A stretch of DNA of 64,000 nucleotides, from positions 1 to 64,000 of the forward strand of contig CAZUUA010000004.1 in assembly GCA_964623635.1 (NCBI GenBank). Reading direction: 5' to 3'. Position 1 is the first letter of the stretch, and every line of letters begins with the position of its first letter. Shown here in pieces: positions 7,363 to 15,670 of the stretch. Source of the stretch: UMGS1696 sp964623635 (GTDB lineage: Bacteria; Bacillota; Clostridia; Oscillospirales; CAG-272). Both the position numbers and the translations under genes were made by a program. The notes beneath the pieces are model-generated. The model made no database searches. It was not told where the DNA came from and saw nothing but the letters and a program-made list of their open reading frames with translations.

Positions 7363-7439
7363 TATCCGATTAACTTGTCAATGAAAATCGGGAGAACACC
7401 GAAACTCCTTATTTTATAAGCATTTCCTGTGTTGTCCCT

Positions 7440-7457
7440 ATTATACCTCAACCTCAT
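7440..7457. mobile_element. ICE/spoIVB junction
   Basis: The minus strand reads GTGCAGGGGATGAG (spoIVB codons for VQGM and the first two bases of a serine codon AGC) and then leaves the family at 7452. Inward from this point is TATAATAGGGAC (TATAAT at 7440-7445). A small palindrome CTTATTTTATAAG follows at 7408-7420. The GA dinucleotide at the crossover region would suit a large serine recombinase, but a tyrosine recombinase is not excluded. Confidence 0.75.
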
Positions 7458-8360
7458 CCCCTGCACGATCCCACCGGTCTTTTCGATCAGTGCCGGGTCG
7501 GTCACCTGTATGGCAAAATTTTTCTCTCCGTCCACGGCAAGCTCTGTGATCCGTATGGCGAACTTCTCCGCTTTATCAGCCGACAATGTACACCAGATAT
7601 ACGCCTCTCCTGTGTGGATCTCCTCTGCACATCCCAGCGACACGGGCTGCTCCGGTACCTTTGCCTGCGGGATCTGCTGGAATATGCCGTACACGCCACT
7701 TGTGGTGTTCCGCAGCAGCACACCGGTGTCCTGTTCCGTGAAGGTACCCAGCAGCTCACCAGGACGGCCGCTAGCGCCTTTGGACACACCGGATATGGAT
7801 ACGTCCACCACCCGTCCACGGCGCATGGGCAGCAGCTCACCGGTCGTCGGATCGCAGATACCATGACCCAGACCCACAAATTCACCGGTCTCCGGCACCA
7901 AAAACGTCACGGTCCCGATGCCGGCTGTGGTATCTCGGATCCACATACCCGTCTTATACTTCCCTTCTACCGGGCTGTATATGGCATGGAAGCGTACCTT
8001 TTGTCGTTTGCCACCTCGCTCAAATTCGATCTCCACCGGTTCACTTTGGTTGGCGTTCTGCTGTTCCTCGATCAGCTTGGCGAACGATTCGCTGGTGTCC
8101 ACGTGTTTGCCATCGACGGAAAGGATCCGGTCTCCTGTCCGCAGTCCTGCTTCATACGCCGGCATACAGCTGTCGTTGTCTGCATCCATCACTTCACTGA
8201 AGCCCACCACCATGGGTCCGTCACAGGCGAATTTTACGCCAAACGCCATACCACCGGGCAGCACGACCTCCGGCAATGTGGCCTGCACCGGTTGGATACA
8301 GCCAAGCCACACAGCCAACAACACCCCTATCCACCGCATCCGATTCTTTTGTTTTTCCAT
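7455..8360 (-). pseudogene. spoIVB: SpoIVB sporulation serine protease, interrupted before the catalytic serine
   Basis: SpoIVB is a forespore-made PDZ serine protease that signals across the spore membranes to start pro-sigma-K processing. The fragment has a signal-anchor (about residues 9-27), a PDZ domain (about 55-125, with AGLRTGDRILSVDGK) and the S55-type peptidase domain with catalytic His166 in GLGHGI and Asp288 in VTDPALIEKTGG. In Bacillus subtilis the serine is 15 residues after this Asp, in GMSGSP. Here residue 302 is the Met of that motif and the frame then changes to RLRYNRDNTGN, ending at 7362. The serine and the C-terminal part are gone. I chose ATG 8360, with AAAGGAG upstream, over 8435, which has no ribosome site. 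Confidence 0.9.
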
Positions 8361-8463
8361 ATGATTCCACCACTCCTTTATGCATCTTATCACGGTTTTA
8401 TCATGTTCCGCCGGCGTGAAATTTATGTGATGCAATTCTGGTCGGTAATGGCGTATTCTGGAT

Positions 8464-8502
8464 AAAAAAAGCTGCCGGGTTCAAAAAACCTGACAGCTTT
8501 TC
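8464..8502 (-). terminator. Intrinsic terminator after rpmA
   Basis: On the minus strand AAGCTGTCAGGTT and AACCCGGCAGCTT pair and are followed by TTTTTT. It closes the rplU-prp-rpmA transcript and separates it from spoIVB. Confidence 0.85.
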
Positions 8503-8530
8503 TTTTGCTATTCACAGACGGCAGCAATGC

Positions 8531-8809
8531 TTATTCAGCGTATACGCTAACCTGTCTTCTGCCCTTGGCAATGTTCTCGAACTTCACCTTGCCATCGATC
8601 AGAGCGAACAGAGTGTCATCGGAACCACGACCAACGTTGTTACCGGGATGGATGTGGGTGCCTCTCTGTCTGATGATGATGTTGCCGGCAGTAACCTTGG
8701 AGCCGTCAGCGGACTTTACGCCCAGACGCTTGGATTCACTGTCACGACCGTTCTTGGTAGAACCTACACCTTTTTTATGAGCAAAGAACTGTAAACCGAG
8801 TCTGATCAT
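8531..8809 (-). CDS. rpmA: 50S ribosomal protein L27 with cleavable N-terminal extension
   Basis: A 92-residue L27, a large-subunit protein whose N-terminus reaches the peptidyl transferase centre. The sequence opens with MIRLGLQFFAHKKGVGSTKN. The LQFFA stretch is the extension typical of Firmicutes; the protease Prp removes it so that HKKG becomes the mature N-terminus. The rest (IIIRQRGTHIHPG, DDTLFALIDGKVKFE) is standard. The start at 8809 fits the known extension; the frame could run to 8830 but nothing supports it. The prp gene lies immediately upstream. Confidence 0.97.
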   Translation of the reverse strand: MIRLGLQFFAHKKGVGSTKNGRDSESKRLGVKSADGSKVTAGNIIIRQRGTHIHPGNNVGRGSDDTLFALIDGKVKFENIAKGRRQVSVYAE

Positions 8810-8847
8810 TGTTATTTCCTCCATTTTCAAAATATGTGTCCAGCCAT

Positions 8848-9192
8848 TTACGCATCCAAAATGTCCACGTCTAAAAACTCGTAATATTCCTCAGTCAGAT
8901 CGACCAACTGATAGTAGTAGCCTTCAAACAGACCGGACACCGCAAAACGAAGCTTTTCGTCACCGGTGGTCAAAATCTCCTTGACAGTCACACGAATATC
9001 GGTGGTCACGTCATCGATGGTATATTCCGAGCTTGTCTTGTAGGCAACCTCGATGGTGTTGAGGATCAGCATGGTCATGGCCGAGATGGCAGCGCAGAGG
9101 ATGTCATCTCCTTCTTCGCCAAAGCCCGTGTGACCGGATTCACGAAATCCCCAGAATATGCCATTCTGTCGGAAAAATGTTACTTTCGTCAT
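8848..9192 (-). CDS. prp: Ribosomal-processing cysteine protease Prp
   Basis: A 114-residue Prp (YsxB) protein that cuts the N-terminal extension of L27. The catalytic pair is visible in SGHTGFGEEGDDILCAAISA: His in GHTG and Cys in ILCAAIS. The rest follows the family (TMLILNTIEV and a C-terminal acidic strand). It stands between rplU and rpmA, the usual Firmicute order, and shares their transcript. Confidence 0.95.
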   Translation of the reverse strand: MTKVTFFRQNGIFWGFRESGHTGFGEEGDDILCAAISAMTMLILNTIEVAYKTSSEYTIDDVTTDIRVTVKEILTTGDEKLRFAVSGLFEGYYYQLVDLTEEYYEFLDVDILDA

Positions 9193-9261
9193 AGAACCTG
9201 TCCTTTATGGAATGGGGCCGGAGCCTGTCATGTGACAATTGCTGTCGATGGCAGTATGCCC

Positions 9262-9573
9262 TTAAAACGCGATCTTGTTGATCTGAACCTTGGTATAAGG
9301 CTGTCTGTGACCGATCTTCTTCTTTTCGTTTTTCTTGGACTTGTAGGTCATAACATAGATCTTCTTAGCCTTGCCGTTCTTAACCACGTTGGCAGATACG
9401 GTTGCACCTTCTACCACGGGAGAACCAGCCTTGAAGCCAGCATCGGAGGATACGGCCAGAACCTTATCAAAGGTGATCTCTGCGCCTTCTTCTGCTTCCA
9501 GTTTTTCAACGAAGATGGTGTCACCTTCGCACACTTTGTACTGCTTACCGCCTGTTTCAATAATAGCAAACAT
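9262..9573 (-). CDS. rplU: 50S ribosomal protein L21
   Basis: A 103-residue L21: MFAIIETGGKQYKV, the LEAEEGAEITFDKVL core and the C-terminal GHRQPYTKVQI rRNA-binding signature. I use ATG 9573, which fits the family length and has GAGAGGTG upstream; the longer frame to 9621 would translate the leader RNA. First gene of the rplU-prp-rpmA operon. Confidence 0.97.
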   Translation of the reverse strand: MFAIIETGGKQYKVCEGDTIFVEKLEAEEGAEITFDKVLAVSSDAGFKAGSPVVEGATVSANVVKNGKAKKIYVMTYKSKKNEKKKIGHRQPYTKVQINKIAF

Positions 9574-9671
9574 TCGTAACAGCACCTCTCTTTCTTGTGT
9601 TACTCGCTTAGCCGGCAACACGGATCGGCAGTGCTTCCCCGTATTTTTCAGAACCTGGCATCATGCGGCAG
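9574..9671 (-). ncRNA. L21 leader RNA
   Basis: The roughly 97-base transcript leader before rplU contains the string CGAGTAACACAAGAAAGAG, close to what I recall of the Firmicute L21 leader consensus, just before the ribosome site. Upstream parts can pair (GCACTGCCGATCC/GTGTTGCCGGC region). In the known family the leader is thought to mediate feedback by a ribosomal protein. Identification is by recall of the motif, not by a covariance search. Confidence 0.6.
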
Positions 9672-9676
9672 AATAT

Positions 9677-9705
9677 ATTGTACCATGTTTTTTTGTATAA
9701 GTCAA
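9677..9705 (-). promoter_or_regulatory. Sigma-A promoter of rplU-prp-rpmA
   Basis: Minus strand TTGACT (9700-9705), 17-base spacer with an A-tract, TACAAT (9677-9682). The start would be near 9670, leaving the L21 leader as 5' untranslated region. Confidence 0.85.
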
Positions 9706-9750
9706 GAGGTTTTATTGCATTTTTCCGCTGAATCTTGCGAAAACTTTGCT

Positions 9751-10605
9751 TTATTTCCCGGCACTTTCCACAGCGGCGGTCAGGGTATTCTCCAGCAGCA
9801 TAGTGATGGTCATGGGACCTACGCCGCCGGGTACCGGTGTGATGGCAGAGGCCTTCGGTTCCACAGAGGCAAAATCCACGTCTCCGGTGAGCTTGCCGTC
9901 GGCTCTGCGGTTCATACCCACGTCGATAACTACGGCGCCTTCCTTGACCATGTCGCCTGTGATGAAGTCTGCCTTGCCGATGGCTACCACCAGAATGTCT
10001 GCCCGGCGGGTCACTTCAGCTAAGTTCTTGGTACGGGAGTGGCAGATGGTCACGGTGCCGTTGGCGTGGAGCAGCAGCATGGCCATGGGCTTGCCTACGA
10101 TATTGCTCCGGCCGACCACCACGCATTCCTTCCCGGTCACATCGATGTGTTCGACTTCCAGCATCTTCATGACGCCGGCAGGTGTGCAGGGCAGAAAGCT
10201 GTATTCGCCCAGCATGATCTTGCCGGTGTTCATCAGATGGAAGGCATCGACATCCTTTTCCGGCGGAATGGCAGCGATCACAGCCTTTTCGTCCAGGTGC
10301 TTCGGCAGAGGCAGCTGCACCAGGATCCCGTGGATGGTGGAGTCGTTCTTGCAGCTTTCCACCTGGGCCAGCAGTTCATCCATGGTGGTCTCGGTGGGCA
10401 TTTCGTACACCTTGGACACAAAGCCTACGTCCTCGCAGGCCTTCTTCTTGTTGCGCACGTACACCTGGGATGCCGGGTCTTCGCCGACGATGATCACCGC
10501 CAGACCGGGTGCATAGCCGTGTGCGTTCACAAATGCTTTTGTCCGTTCTGCGATATCTGCTCTGGTTTGGGCAGCGATCTTCTTGCCGTCAATGATCTTT
10601 GCCAT
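9751..10605 (-). CDS. folD: Bifunctional methylenetetrahydrofolate dehydrogenase/cyclohydrolase FolD
   Basis: FolD interconverts methylene-, methenyl- and 10-formyl-tetrahydrofolate in one-carbon metabolism. The 284-residue protein has the family blocks YVRNKKKACEDVG (active-site Lys), VQLPLPKHL, EKDVDAFH, the nucleotide-binding VVVGRSNIVGKPMA and the C-terminal TPVPGGVGPMT. The start is ATG 10605 with GGAGG upstream; the long frame to 10923 is an artefact running antisense-free through lgt's 3' end in another frame. It overlaps the end of lgt by 17 bases, so the two are probably translationally coupled. Confidence 0.96.
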   Translation of the reverse strand: MAKIIDGKKIAAQTRADIAERTKAFVNAHGYAPGLAVIIVGEDPASQVYVRNKKKACEDVGFVSKVYEMPTETTMDELLAQVESCKNDSTIHGILVQLPLPKHLDEKAVIAAIPPEKDVDAFHLMNTGKIMLGEYSFLPCTPAGVMKMLEVEHIDVTGKECVVVGRSNIVGKPMAMLLLHANGTVTICHSRTKNLAEVTRRADILVVAIGKADFITGDMVKEGAVVIDVGMNRRADGKLTGDVDFASVEPKASAITPVPGGVGPMTITMLLENTLTAAVESAGK

Positions 10606-11620
10606 GGTCAGTTTCCTCCGTTTGATTTTCGTTTTCTGCAACGTTATTGGGTGTAGCATTGTCCGATGCTTCGCTTGGCTCCCCGTTGGTCTGCTCTGCT
10701 TCTGCCGGGTCTGCGGTATCGGGCGTTTCGGTTTGCAGCTTGTCGTACACGGATGTATAGGCGATCCCGGCAGCTGCAGCCTTCTTTGCCCGTACGCAGT
10801 GCAACAGGAACACGAATATCCCCATGAGGCAGGACACAAAGCCCACCAGCTGGGAGATGCGTACAGAACCCAAATACAGGCTGTCGGTACGCAGACCCTC
10901 GATGAGCATACGACCGAAGCCATACCAGATCAGGTACATAGCAAACATTTGCCCATCGAATTTTTTCTTTTTATACACATTGTGTAGGATCACAAAGCCG
11001 AGCAGGTTCCACAGCGATTCGTACAAAAATGTAGGATGCACGTACATTTCGGAATCCCATATGCCGGTGGTAAGTCCGGAACCGTCCCGGCTATAGAGCA
11101 GACCCATGCGCCAAGGCAGACGGGTCGAGCCGCCATGGGCTTCCATATTGATGAAGTTGCCCCAGCGACCGATGATTTGACCGATCATGACCGTGGGCGC
11201 CAAAATGTCGAACAGCTTCAGAAACGGCACCTTCCGCACCTTGGCAAAGACAAAGGCTGTGAGCAGACCGGCGATGATACCTCCGTAGATGGCCAGTCCG
11301 CCTTTCCAGATGGCGACAACGTTTTTCAGGGTACCAAGCAGGTCGCCGGGCACGTGGTAGGCATCCCACTCAAAGAGCACGTAATACAGTCTTGCGCCGA
11401 TCACGCCGAAAATGATGATGAAGAATGCCAGGTCGATGATCAGGTCGCCGTCCAGCTTTTCCCGTTTGGTGCCGACATGATTGGCATACAGCACCGCCAG
11501 TATCATACCGATGGTGATCAGGATCCCGTACCAGGCCACGTCTCTACCCAAAAGTGAGAACGCCACCTTGTCGATGTGGAACGGTTCGATCCCCAGACCG
11601 GGGAAAGAGATATAATGCAT
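10589..11620 (-). CDS. lgt: Prolipoprotein diacylglyceryl transferase Lgt with long acidic tail
   Basis: Lgt attaches diacylglycerol to the lipobox cysteine of prolipoproteins in the cytoplasmic membrane. The 343-residue protein has about seven membrane segments and the signature IGRWGNFINMEAHGG, with the conserved Arg and Asn. Residues about 285-343 are a Glu-, Thr- and Asn-rich tail (ending ETDHGKDH) not found in the core family; it is probably disordered and its last codons overlap folD. The window encodes at least three lipoprotein substrates (amidase, CapA-like protein, solute-binding protein). Confidence 0.95.
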   Translation of the reverse strand: MHYISFPGLGIEPFHIDKVAFSLLGRDVAWYGILITIGMILAVLYANHVGTKREKLDGDLIIDLAFFIIIFGVIGARLYYVLFEWDAYHVPGDLLGTLKNVVAIWKGGLAIYGGIIAGLLTAFVFAKVRKVPFLKLFDILAPTVMIGQIIGRWGNFINMEAHGGSTRLPWRMGLLYSRDGSGLTTGIWDSEMYVHPTFLYESLWNLLGFVILHNVYKKKKFDGQMFAMYLIWYGFGRMLIEGLRTDSLYLGSVRISQLVGFVSCLMGIFVFLLHCVRAKKAAAAGIAYTSVYDKLQTETPDTADPAEAEQTNGEPSEASDNATPNNVAENENQTEETDHGKDH

Positions 11621-11714
11621 AAGCCGCCTCCTTTATTAGGCAGTTTTGGAACCAATGGGAAAAGAGGAATACGCAAGTACTGTTGCCTTGTCGGTATCCC
11701 TCTTCCAATCAGAA

Positions 11715-12449
11715 TCAGTCGCAGTTTTCCCAGTTGTGGTAGATCTCCTGCACGTCATCGGATTCTTCCAGATGCTCGATCAGCAGGTTCATATTCTTGA
11801 TGTCGTCCTCGGATTCCAGAGTCACGTAGGTGTTCGGGATCTTGTCTTCCTCAGCGGATTCGATCTTGTACCCCTTCTGCTCCAGTGCATCCTTGATGGC
11901 GTACACATCAGAGGGCTCTGTGGTGATCTCGAAGGAATCTTCGTCGGAGGAGAAGTCCTCGGCACCGGCTTCCAGTGCATCTTCCATGAGCTGGTCTTCA
12001 TCCACGCCTTCGTTGTCTTCCCGCAGCAGCACGATCACACCCTTGTTCTCGAACATATAGCTTACACAGCCGCTGGAGCCCAGGTTTCCGCCGTACTTGT
12101 CGAAGAAGTGACGCACATCGGAAGCGGTACGGTTGCGGCTATCGGTGGCAGCTTCCACGATCACAGCCACGCCGGAAGGACCGTAGCCCTCGTAGGTGAT
12201 CTCTTCGTACTGCACAGCGTCGGCACCGGTGGCCTTTTTGATGGCACGTTCGATGTTGTCGTTGGGCACGTTGTTGGACTTGGCCTTGGCGATCAGATCC
12301 CGGAGCTTGCCGTTGGTGCTGGGGTCGCCGCCGCCTTCTCTGACGCAGATGGCGATCTCTTTACCGATCTTGGTGAAGACCTTGGCCTTTTGTGCGTCGG
12401 TCTTCTCCTTCTTATTCTTAATATTGTTCCACTTACTGTGACCAGACAT
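11715..12449 (-). CDS. yebC: YebC/PmpR family protein
   Basis: A 244-residue protein starting MSGHSKWNNIKNKKEK, the exact family opening, with EGYGPSGVAVIVEA and FDKYGGNLGSSGCVSYMFE further on. Family members have been described as transcriptional regulators and more recently as translation factors that relieve stalls. It follows argS by 41 bases and precedes lgt, all on one strand. Confidence 0.95.
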   Translation of the reverse strand: MSGHSKWNNIKNKKEKTDAQKAKVFTKIGKEIAICVREGGGDPSTNGKLRDLIAKAKSNNVPNDNIERAIKKATGADAVQYEEITYEGYGPSGVAVIVEAATDSRNRTASDVRHFFDKYGGNLGSSGCVSYMFENKGVIVLLREDNEGVDEDQLMEDALEAGAEDFSSDEDSFEITTEPSDVYAIKDALEQKGYKIESAEEDKIPNTYVTLESEDDIKNMNLLIEHLEESDDVQEIYHNWENCD

Positions 12450-12490
12450 ATAACTTAACCTCGTACTCTATTTTTACAAAATTTTGTTCT

Positions 12491-14197
12491 TTAGATTTTT
12501 TCCGGTGTCTTCATGCAGATCAGGTGCAGTGCAGACGCCAGAACGGTGTTCACGGCCTTGGTGATCCGCAGACGCAGCGTCTTGGTGCCTTCATCCTCAG
12601 CCGAGAGAATGGGGCAGGCACGATAGAACCGGTTGAAGGCGGTACACACATCGATGACGTACCGGGCAATGACGCAGGGCTCGTATTCCTCGATGGCCTG
12701 CAGTACCCGTTCCGGGAACTTGGACAGGGTCTTGAGCACGTCTGCTTCTTCGGCCATGGTGATCTCTGCATCGGTGCCAGAAAGCTCGCCGGCCTTTTCC
12801 AAAATGCTGCAGGTTCTGGCGTAGGTATACTGGGCGTAGGGACCGGTGCTGCCATCAAAGCTCAGAGCAGACTCCATGGTGAAGTTGATGTCCTTGATCC
12901 GGCTGTTGTACAGGTAATTGAACACGATGGCGCCAACACCCACCGCTTCTGCCGTAGCTTCACGATTGGGCAGGTCGGGGTTCTTTTCGTCCATGATCTC
13001 GGTGACCTTTTCGATGGACTGCCGGAACAGATCCTTCAGCAGCACCACGTTGCCGGTTCTGGTCGCCAGCTTGGCACCGCCAATGCTGACCGTACCATAG
13101 GGCACGTGTACCAGCTCGTTCACCCAATCGTAGCCCATGAGCTCCATGACCTTGAACCACTGGGCAAAGTGCAGGCTCTGACCGGAGGAGGTCACGTAGA
13201 TGCACTTATCGAAGTTGTAGGTGTTCTTTCTGTACACAGCGGCGGCGATATCCCGGGTCGGGTACAAGGAAGAACCGTCCTTCTTTAGGATCAGGCAGGG
13301 CGGCATACCATATTCGGACAGGTCTACGATGGAGGCACCGTCGTCCAGCTTCAGCAGACCCTTATCCTTTAGGATCTGGATCTGCGCCGGCATTTTATCG
13401 GAATAGAAACTTTCGCCTAGGTAATAGTCAAAGGTAATACCGAGTTGCTTGTAGGTCACCTGGTATTCCTTCATGCTCACATCCATAAACCACTTCCACA
13501 GAGCGATATTCTCCGGGTCGTGTTCTTCCATTTTCTTAAATTCCGCTCTGGCTTCGTCGTTGAGGGACGGGTCTTTTTCGGCTTCCTGGTGGAATTTCAC
13601 GTACAGTTCCACCAAGCCATCGATCCCTTTTTCTTCTACGGTAGCCTTATCACCCCAACGCTTGAAGGCGACGATCTGCTTGCCGTTCTGCGTGCCCCAG
13701 TCGCCTAAGTGGTTGATACCGATACACTTGTACCCGGCAAATTCGTGGAGCAGCTTCAGAGAGTGACCGATCACGGTGGTGCCCAGGTGACCGATGTGGA
13801 AGGGCTTGGAGGTGTTGGGAGAGGAATAGTCCAGTACAACGGTCTTGCCGTCTCCCATGTGGGATGCGCCGTACCGGTCTCCTTCGGCTTCCACGGCGGT
13901 CAGCACATGGGCTTTCAGGTAGGCCGGCGCGATCTTAAAGTTGATGTAGCCACCGGCGGGAGCCACCGAGGTAAAGGTGTCGTCAGCGATCTCTACAGCC
14001 AAGGCTGCGGCGATCTTCGGCGGTGCATTGCGCAGGATCTTAGCGTACCGGAAGCAGGGGAATGCCAGATCCCCCATATTTTCGTCCGGCGGATATTCCA
14101 ATGTATCGACCAGTTCTGCGGCATCGGCGTCCAGGTCGTACACCTTTTTCAGGGCCTCTACGATCCGTTCAGCGGCGATTTTTTTACAGTTCTGCAT
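12491..14197 (-). CDS. argS: Arginyl-tRNA synthetase
   Basis: A class I synthetase of 568 residues that charges tRNA-Arg. The HIGH-like motif is in SSPNTSKPFHIGHLGTTVIG, the KMSKS-like region is in GGAKLATRTGNVVLL, and the anticodon-binding DALR domain is C-terminal (YAQYTYARTCSILEK, ARYVIDVCTAFNRFY). The N-terminal Add-1 domain starts from MQNCKKIAAERIV. It follows prs by 30 bases and is likely co-transcribed. Confidence 0.97.
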   Translation of the reverse strand: MQNCKKIAAERIVEALKKVYDLDADAAELVDTLEYPPDENMGDLAFPCFRYAKILRNAPPKIAAALAVEIADDTFTSVAPAGGYINFKIAPAYLKAHVLTAVEAEGDRYGASHMGDGKTVVLDYSSPNTSKPFHIGHLGTTVIGHSLKLLHEFAGYKCIGINHLGDWGTQNGKQIVAFKRWGDKATVEEKGIDGLVELYVKFHQEAEKDPSLNDEARAEFKKMEEHDPENIALWKWFMDVSMKEYQVTYKQLGITFDYYLGESFYSDKMPAQIQILKDKGLLKLDDGASIVDLSEYGMPPCLILKKDGSSLYPTRDIAAAVYRKNTYNFDKCIYVTSSGQSLHFAQWFKVMELMGYDWVNELVHVPYGTVSIGGAKLATRTGNVVLLKDLFRQSIEKVTEIMDEKNPDLPNREATAEAVGVGAIVFNYLYNSRIKDINFTMESALSFDGSTGPYAQYTYARTCSILEKAGELSGTDAEITMAEEADVLKTLSKFPERVLQAIEEYEPCVIARYVIDVCTAFNRFYRACPILSAEDEGTKTLRLRITKAVNTVLASALHLICMKTPEKI

Positions 14198-14227
14198 TTG
14201 TTTCTTCTTTCTTTTCTATAATCTCGA

Positions 14228-15370
14228 TCATTCCACGAACGGCAGGGCTTCGTCGTGCTTCTTGGCCTGCTCGTTCAGGATACCATGGATCTTTCTTACG
14301 GGGTTCAGCAGGGTGCTGATGGACTTATCCTGGTTCAGGGTATCCACGATCAGCGCCACGTATTTGCACATATTCACGTCCACGTACCATTCCCGTTCCA
14401 TGAGAGCCGGGTCGTGGTAGGTCAAGTTGGTGGTGAAGCACTTGGAGAAGATGCCCTCAGCGTATGCCTTATCGAACACTTCCAGACCGGCGGTGAACAG
14501 ACCAAAGGTCACGAACAGGAACACACGTCTGGCACCCTTGGCCTTCAGCTGCTTGGACACGTCGATGATGGAGTCACCGGAGGCGATCATGTCGTCGATG
14601 ACGATCACGTCCTTGTCCTTCACGTCCTTACCCAGATATTCGTGGGCTTCGATGGGGTTCTTGCCGTCCACCACGATGGTGTAGTTTCTTCTCTTGTAGA
14701 ACATACCCAGCTCCAGACCCATGACAGAGGCATAGTACATGGTGCGGGACATAGCACCTTCGTCCGGGGCAATGATCATGGTCTCGTCGTGGTTCAGAGA
14801 AATATCCGGCACGCTGCGGACCATGGCCTTGATCATCTGGTACGTAGGACGCACGTTGTCAAAGCCGGTCAGCGGAATGGCGTTGGACACACGAGGGTCG
14901 TGGGCGTCAAAGGTGATGATGTTGGACACGCCCATCTGGGTCAGCTCCTGCAAGGCGATAGCGCAGTCTAAGGATTCTCTGCTGGAACGTTTGTGCTGTC
15001 TACCTTCGTACAGCATGGGCATGATCACAGTGATCCGGCGTGCTTTCCCGGCGATGGCAGAGATGGTTCTCTTCAGGTCGGCAAAGTGGTCGTCCGGGCT
15101 CATGGGCACTTCCCTGCCGTACATCCGGTAGGTCACACCATAGTTGAAGCAGTCGGAAATGATATACACGTCATGGCCCCGCATGGAGTCGTGCAGCATA
15201 CCCTTTCCTTCCCCAGTACCGAAACGGGGGCAGTCGCTCTTCACCAGAAATGTCTTTCCATCTTCGTCATGACTTCTCCACTCCCGGAGATAATAGTCCA
15301 CCTGGTTCACGAATTTTTCGCAGCCGCGCATACCAATAACACTCAGTTCTCCGAAAAAGCTGTCGCTCAT
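14228..15370 (-). CDS. prs: Ribose-phosphate pyrophosphokinase, long form
   Basis: PRPP synthase transfers pyrophosphate from ATP to ribose 5-phosphate for nucleotide, histidine and tryptophan synthesis. Visible motifs are FDAHDPRVSNAIP (ribose and metal loop) and the PRPP loop DVIVIDDMIASGDSIIDV. At 380 residues it is longer than the usual 310-320, with an extended N-terminal part (MSDSFFGELSVIGMRGCEKF) and a C-terminal tail, as in several Clostridia. ATG 15370 has AGAGGGG upstream; the frame to 15463 is not supported. Confidence 0.93.
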   Translation of the reverse strand: MSDSFFGELSVIGMRGCEKFVNQVDYYLREWRSHDEDGKTFLVKSDCPRFGTGEGKGMLHDSMRGHDVYIISDCFNYGVTYRMYGREVPMSPDDHFADLKRTISAIAGKARRITVIMPMLYEGRQHKRSSRESLDCAIALQELTQMGVSNIITFDAHDPRVSNAIPLTGFDNVRPTYQMIKAMVRSVPDISLNHDETMIIAPDEGAMSRTMYYASVMGLELGMFYKRRNYTIVVDGKNPIEAHEYLGKDVKDKDVIVIDDMIASGDSIIDVSKQLKAKGARRVFLFVTFGLFTAGLEVFDKAYAEGIFSKCFTTNLTYHDPALMEREWYVDVNMCKYVALIVDTLNQDKSISTLLNPVRKIHGILNEQAKKHDEALPFVE

Positions 15371-15519
15371 TTTTGTACCCCTCTTTAATACATTTCTTTT
15401 ACACAGGCATCTTTCCTGTGCTGTTTTCCGTATTGGGAGGACGGCCCCTTGGGTGACACGCATCCGGTCATCCGCAGAGTTTCGGGCAGGCCATTCCGCA
15501 CCAATCCTATCTTACATAT

Positions 15520-15548
15520 ATTATACCATAGGTCGAGCCATTTTTGAA
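15520..15548 (-). promoter_or_regulatory. Promoter of prs-argS-yebC-lgt-folD
   Basis: Minus strand TTCAAA (15543-15548), 17-base spacer, TATAAT (15520-15525). The -35 is weak and the -10 perfect. The transcript would have a leader of about 145 bases before prs. The rest of the 300-base gap 15371-15670 shows A/T-rich runs after mgtE but no clear terminator stem. Confidence 0.65.
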
Positions 15549-15670
15549 GTTCTTACCGCTTTTTTTAGGCTGGCACTTCTCCCAGATTTTTTTCGCAAAA
15601 ACCGCCGGAAATCCAGCCAATTTGACCACATTTCACAAAAAGGTGTATTCTCCCCAAAAAATGTACCGTT

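Larger units (their letters stand above)
1..7454. mobile_element. End portion of an ICE inserted in spoIVB, with nested insertions at its left
   Basis: The minus-strand order parB, DUF6017 protein, surface proteins, small winged-helix protein, pcfB, virD4 is the conserved opening of conjugative transposons of the Tn1549 type in Clostridia. The right boundary is set by spoIVB, whose family-like sequence stops at 7455. The left part (1 to about 287) no longer belongs to this ICE: virD4 breaks there and a serine recombinase gene begins. The rest of the transfer machinery, relaxase and integrase must lie left of the window. The identity as an ICE follows from the families; the exact ends are inferred from where host genes break. 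Confidence 0.85.

Noticed and set aside
7300..7460. A tRNA gene as the ICE attachment site
   Set aside because: No cloverleaf is present; the boundary lies within spoIVB codons.
8361..8463. Sigma-G type promoter before spoIVB
   Set aside because: CATGATAA and TGATAA-like strings are present, but no pair has the spacing expected of a forespore promoter, so I do not call it.
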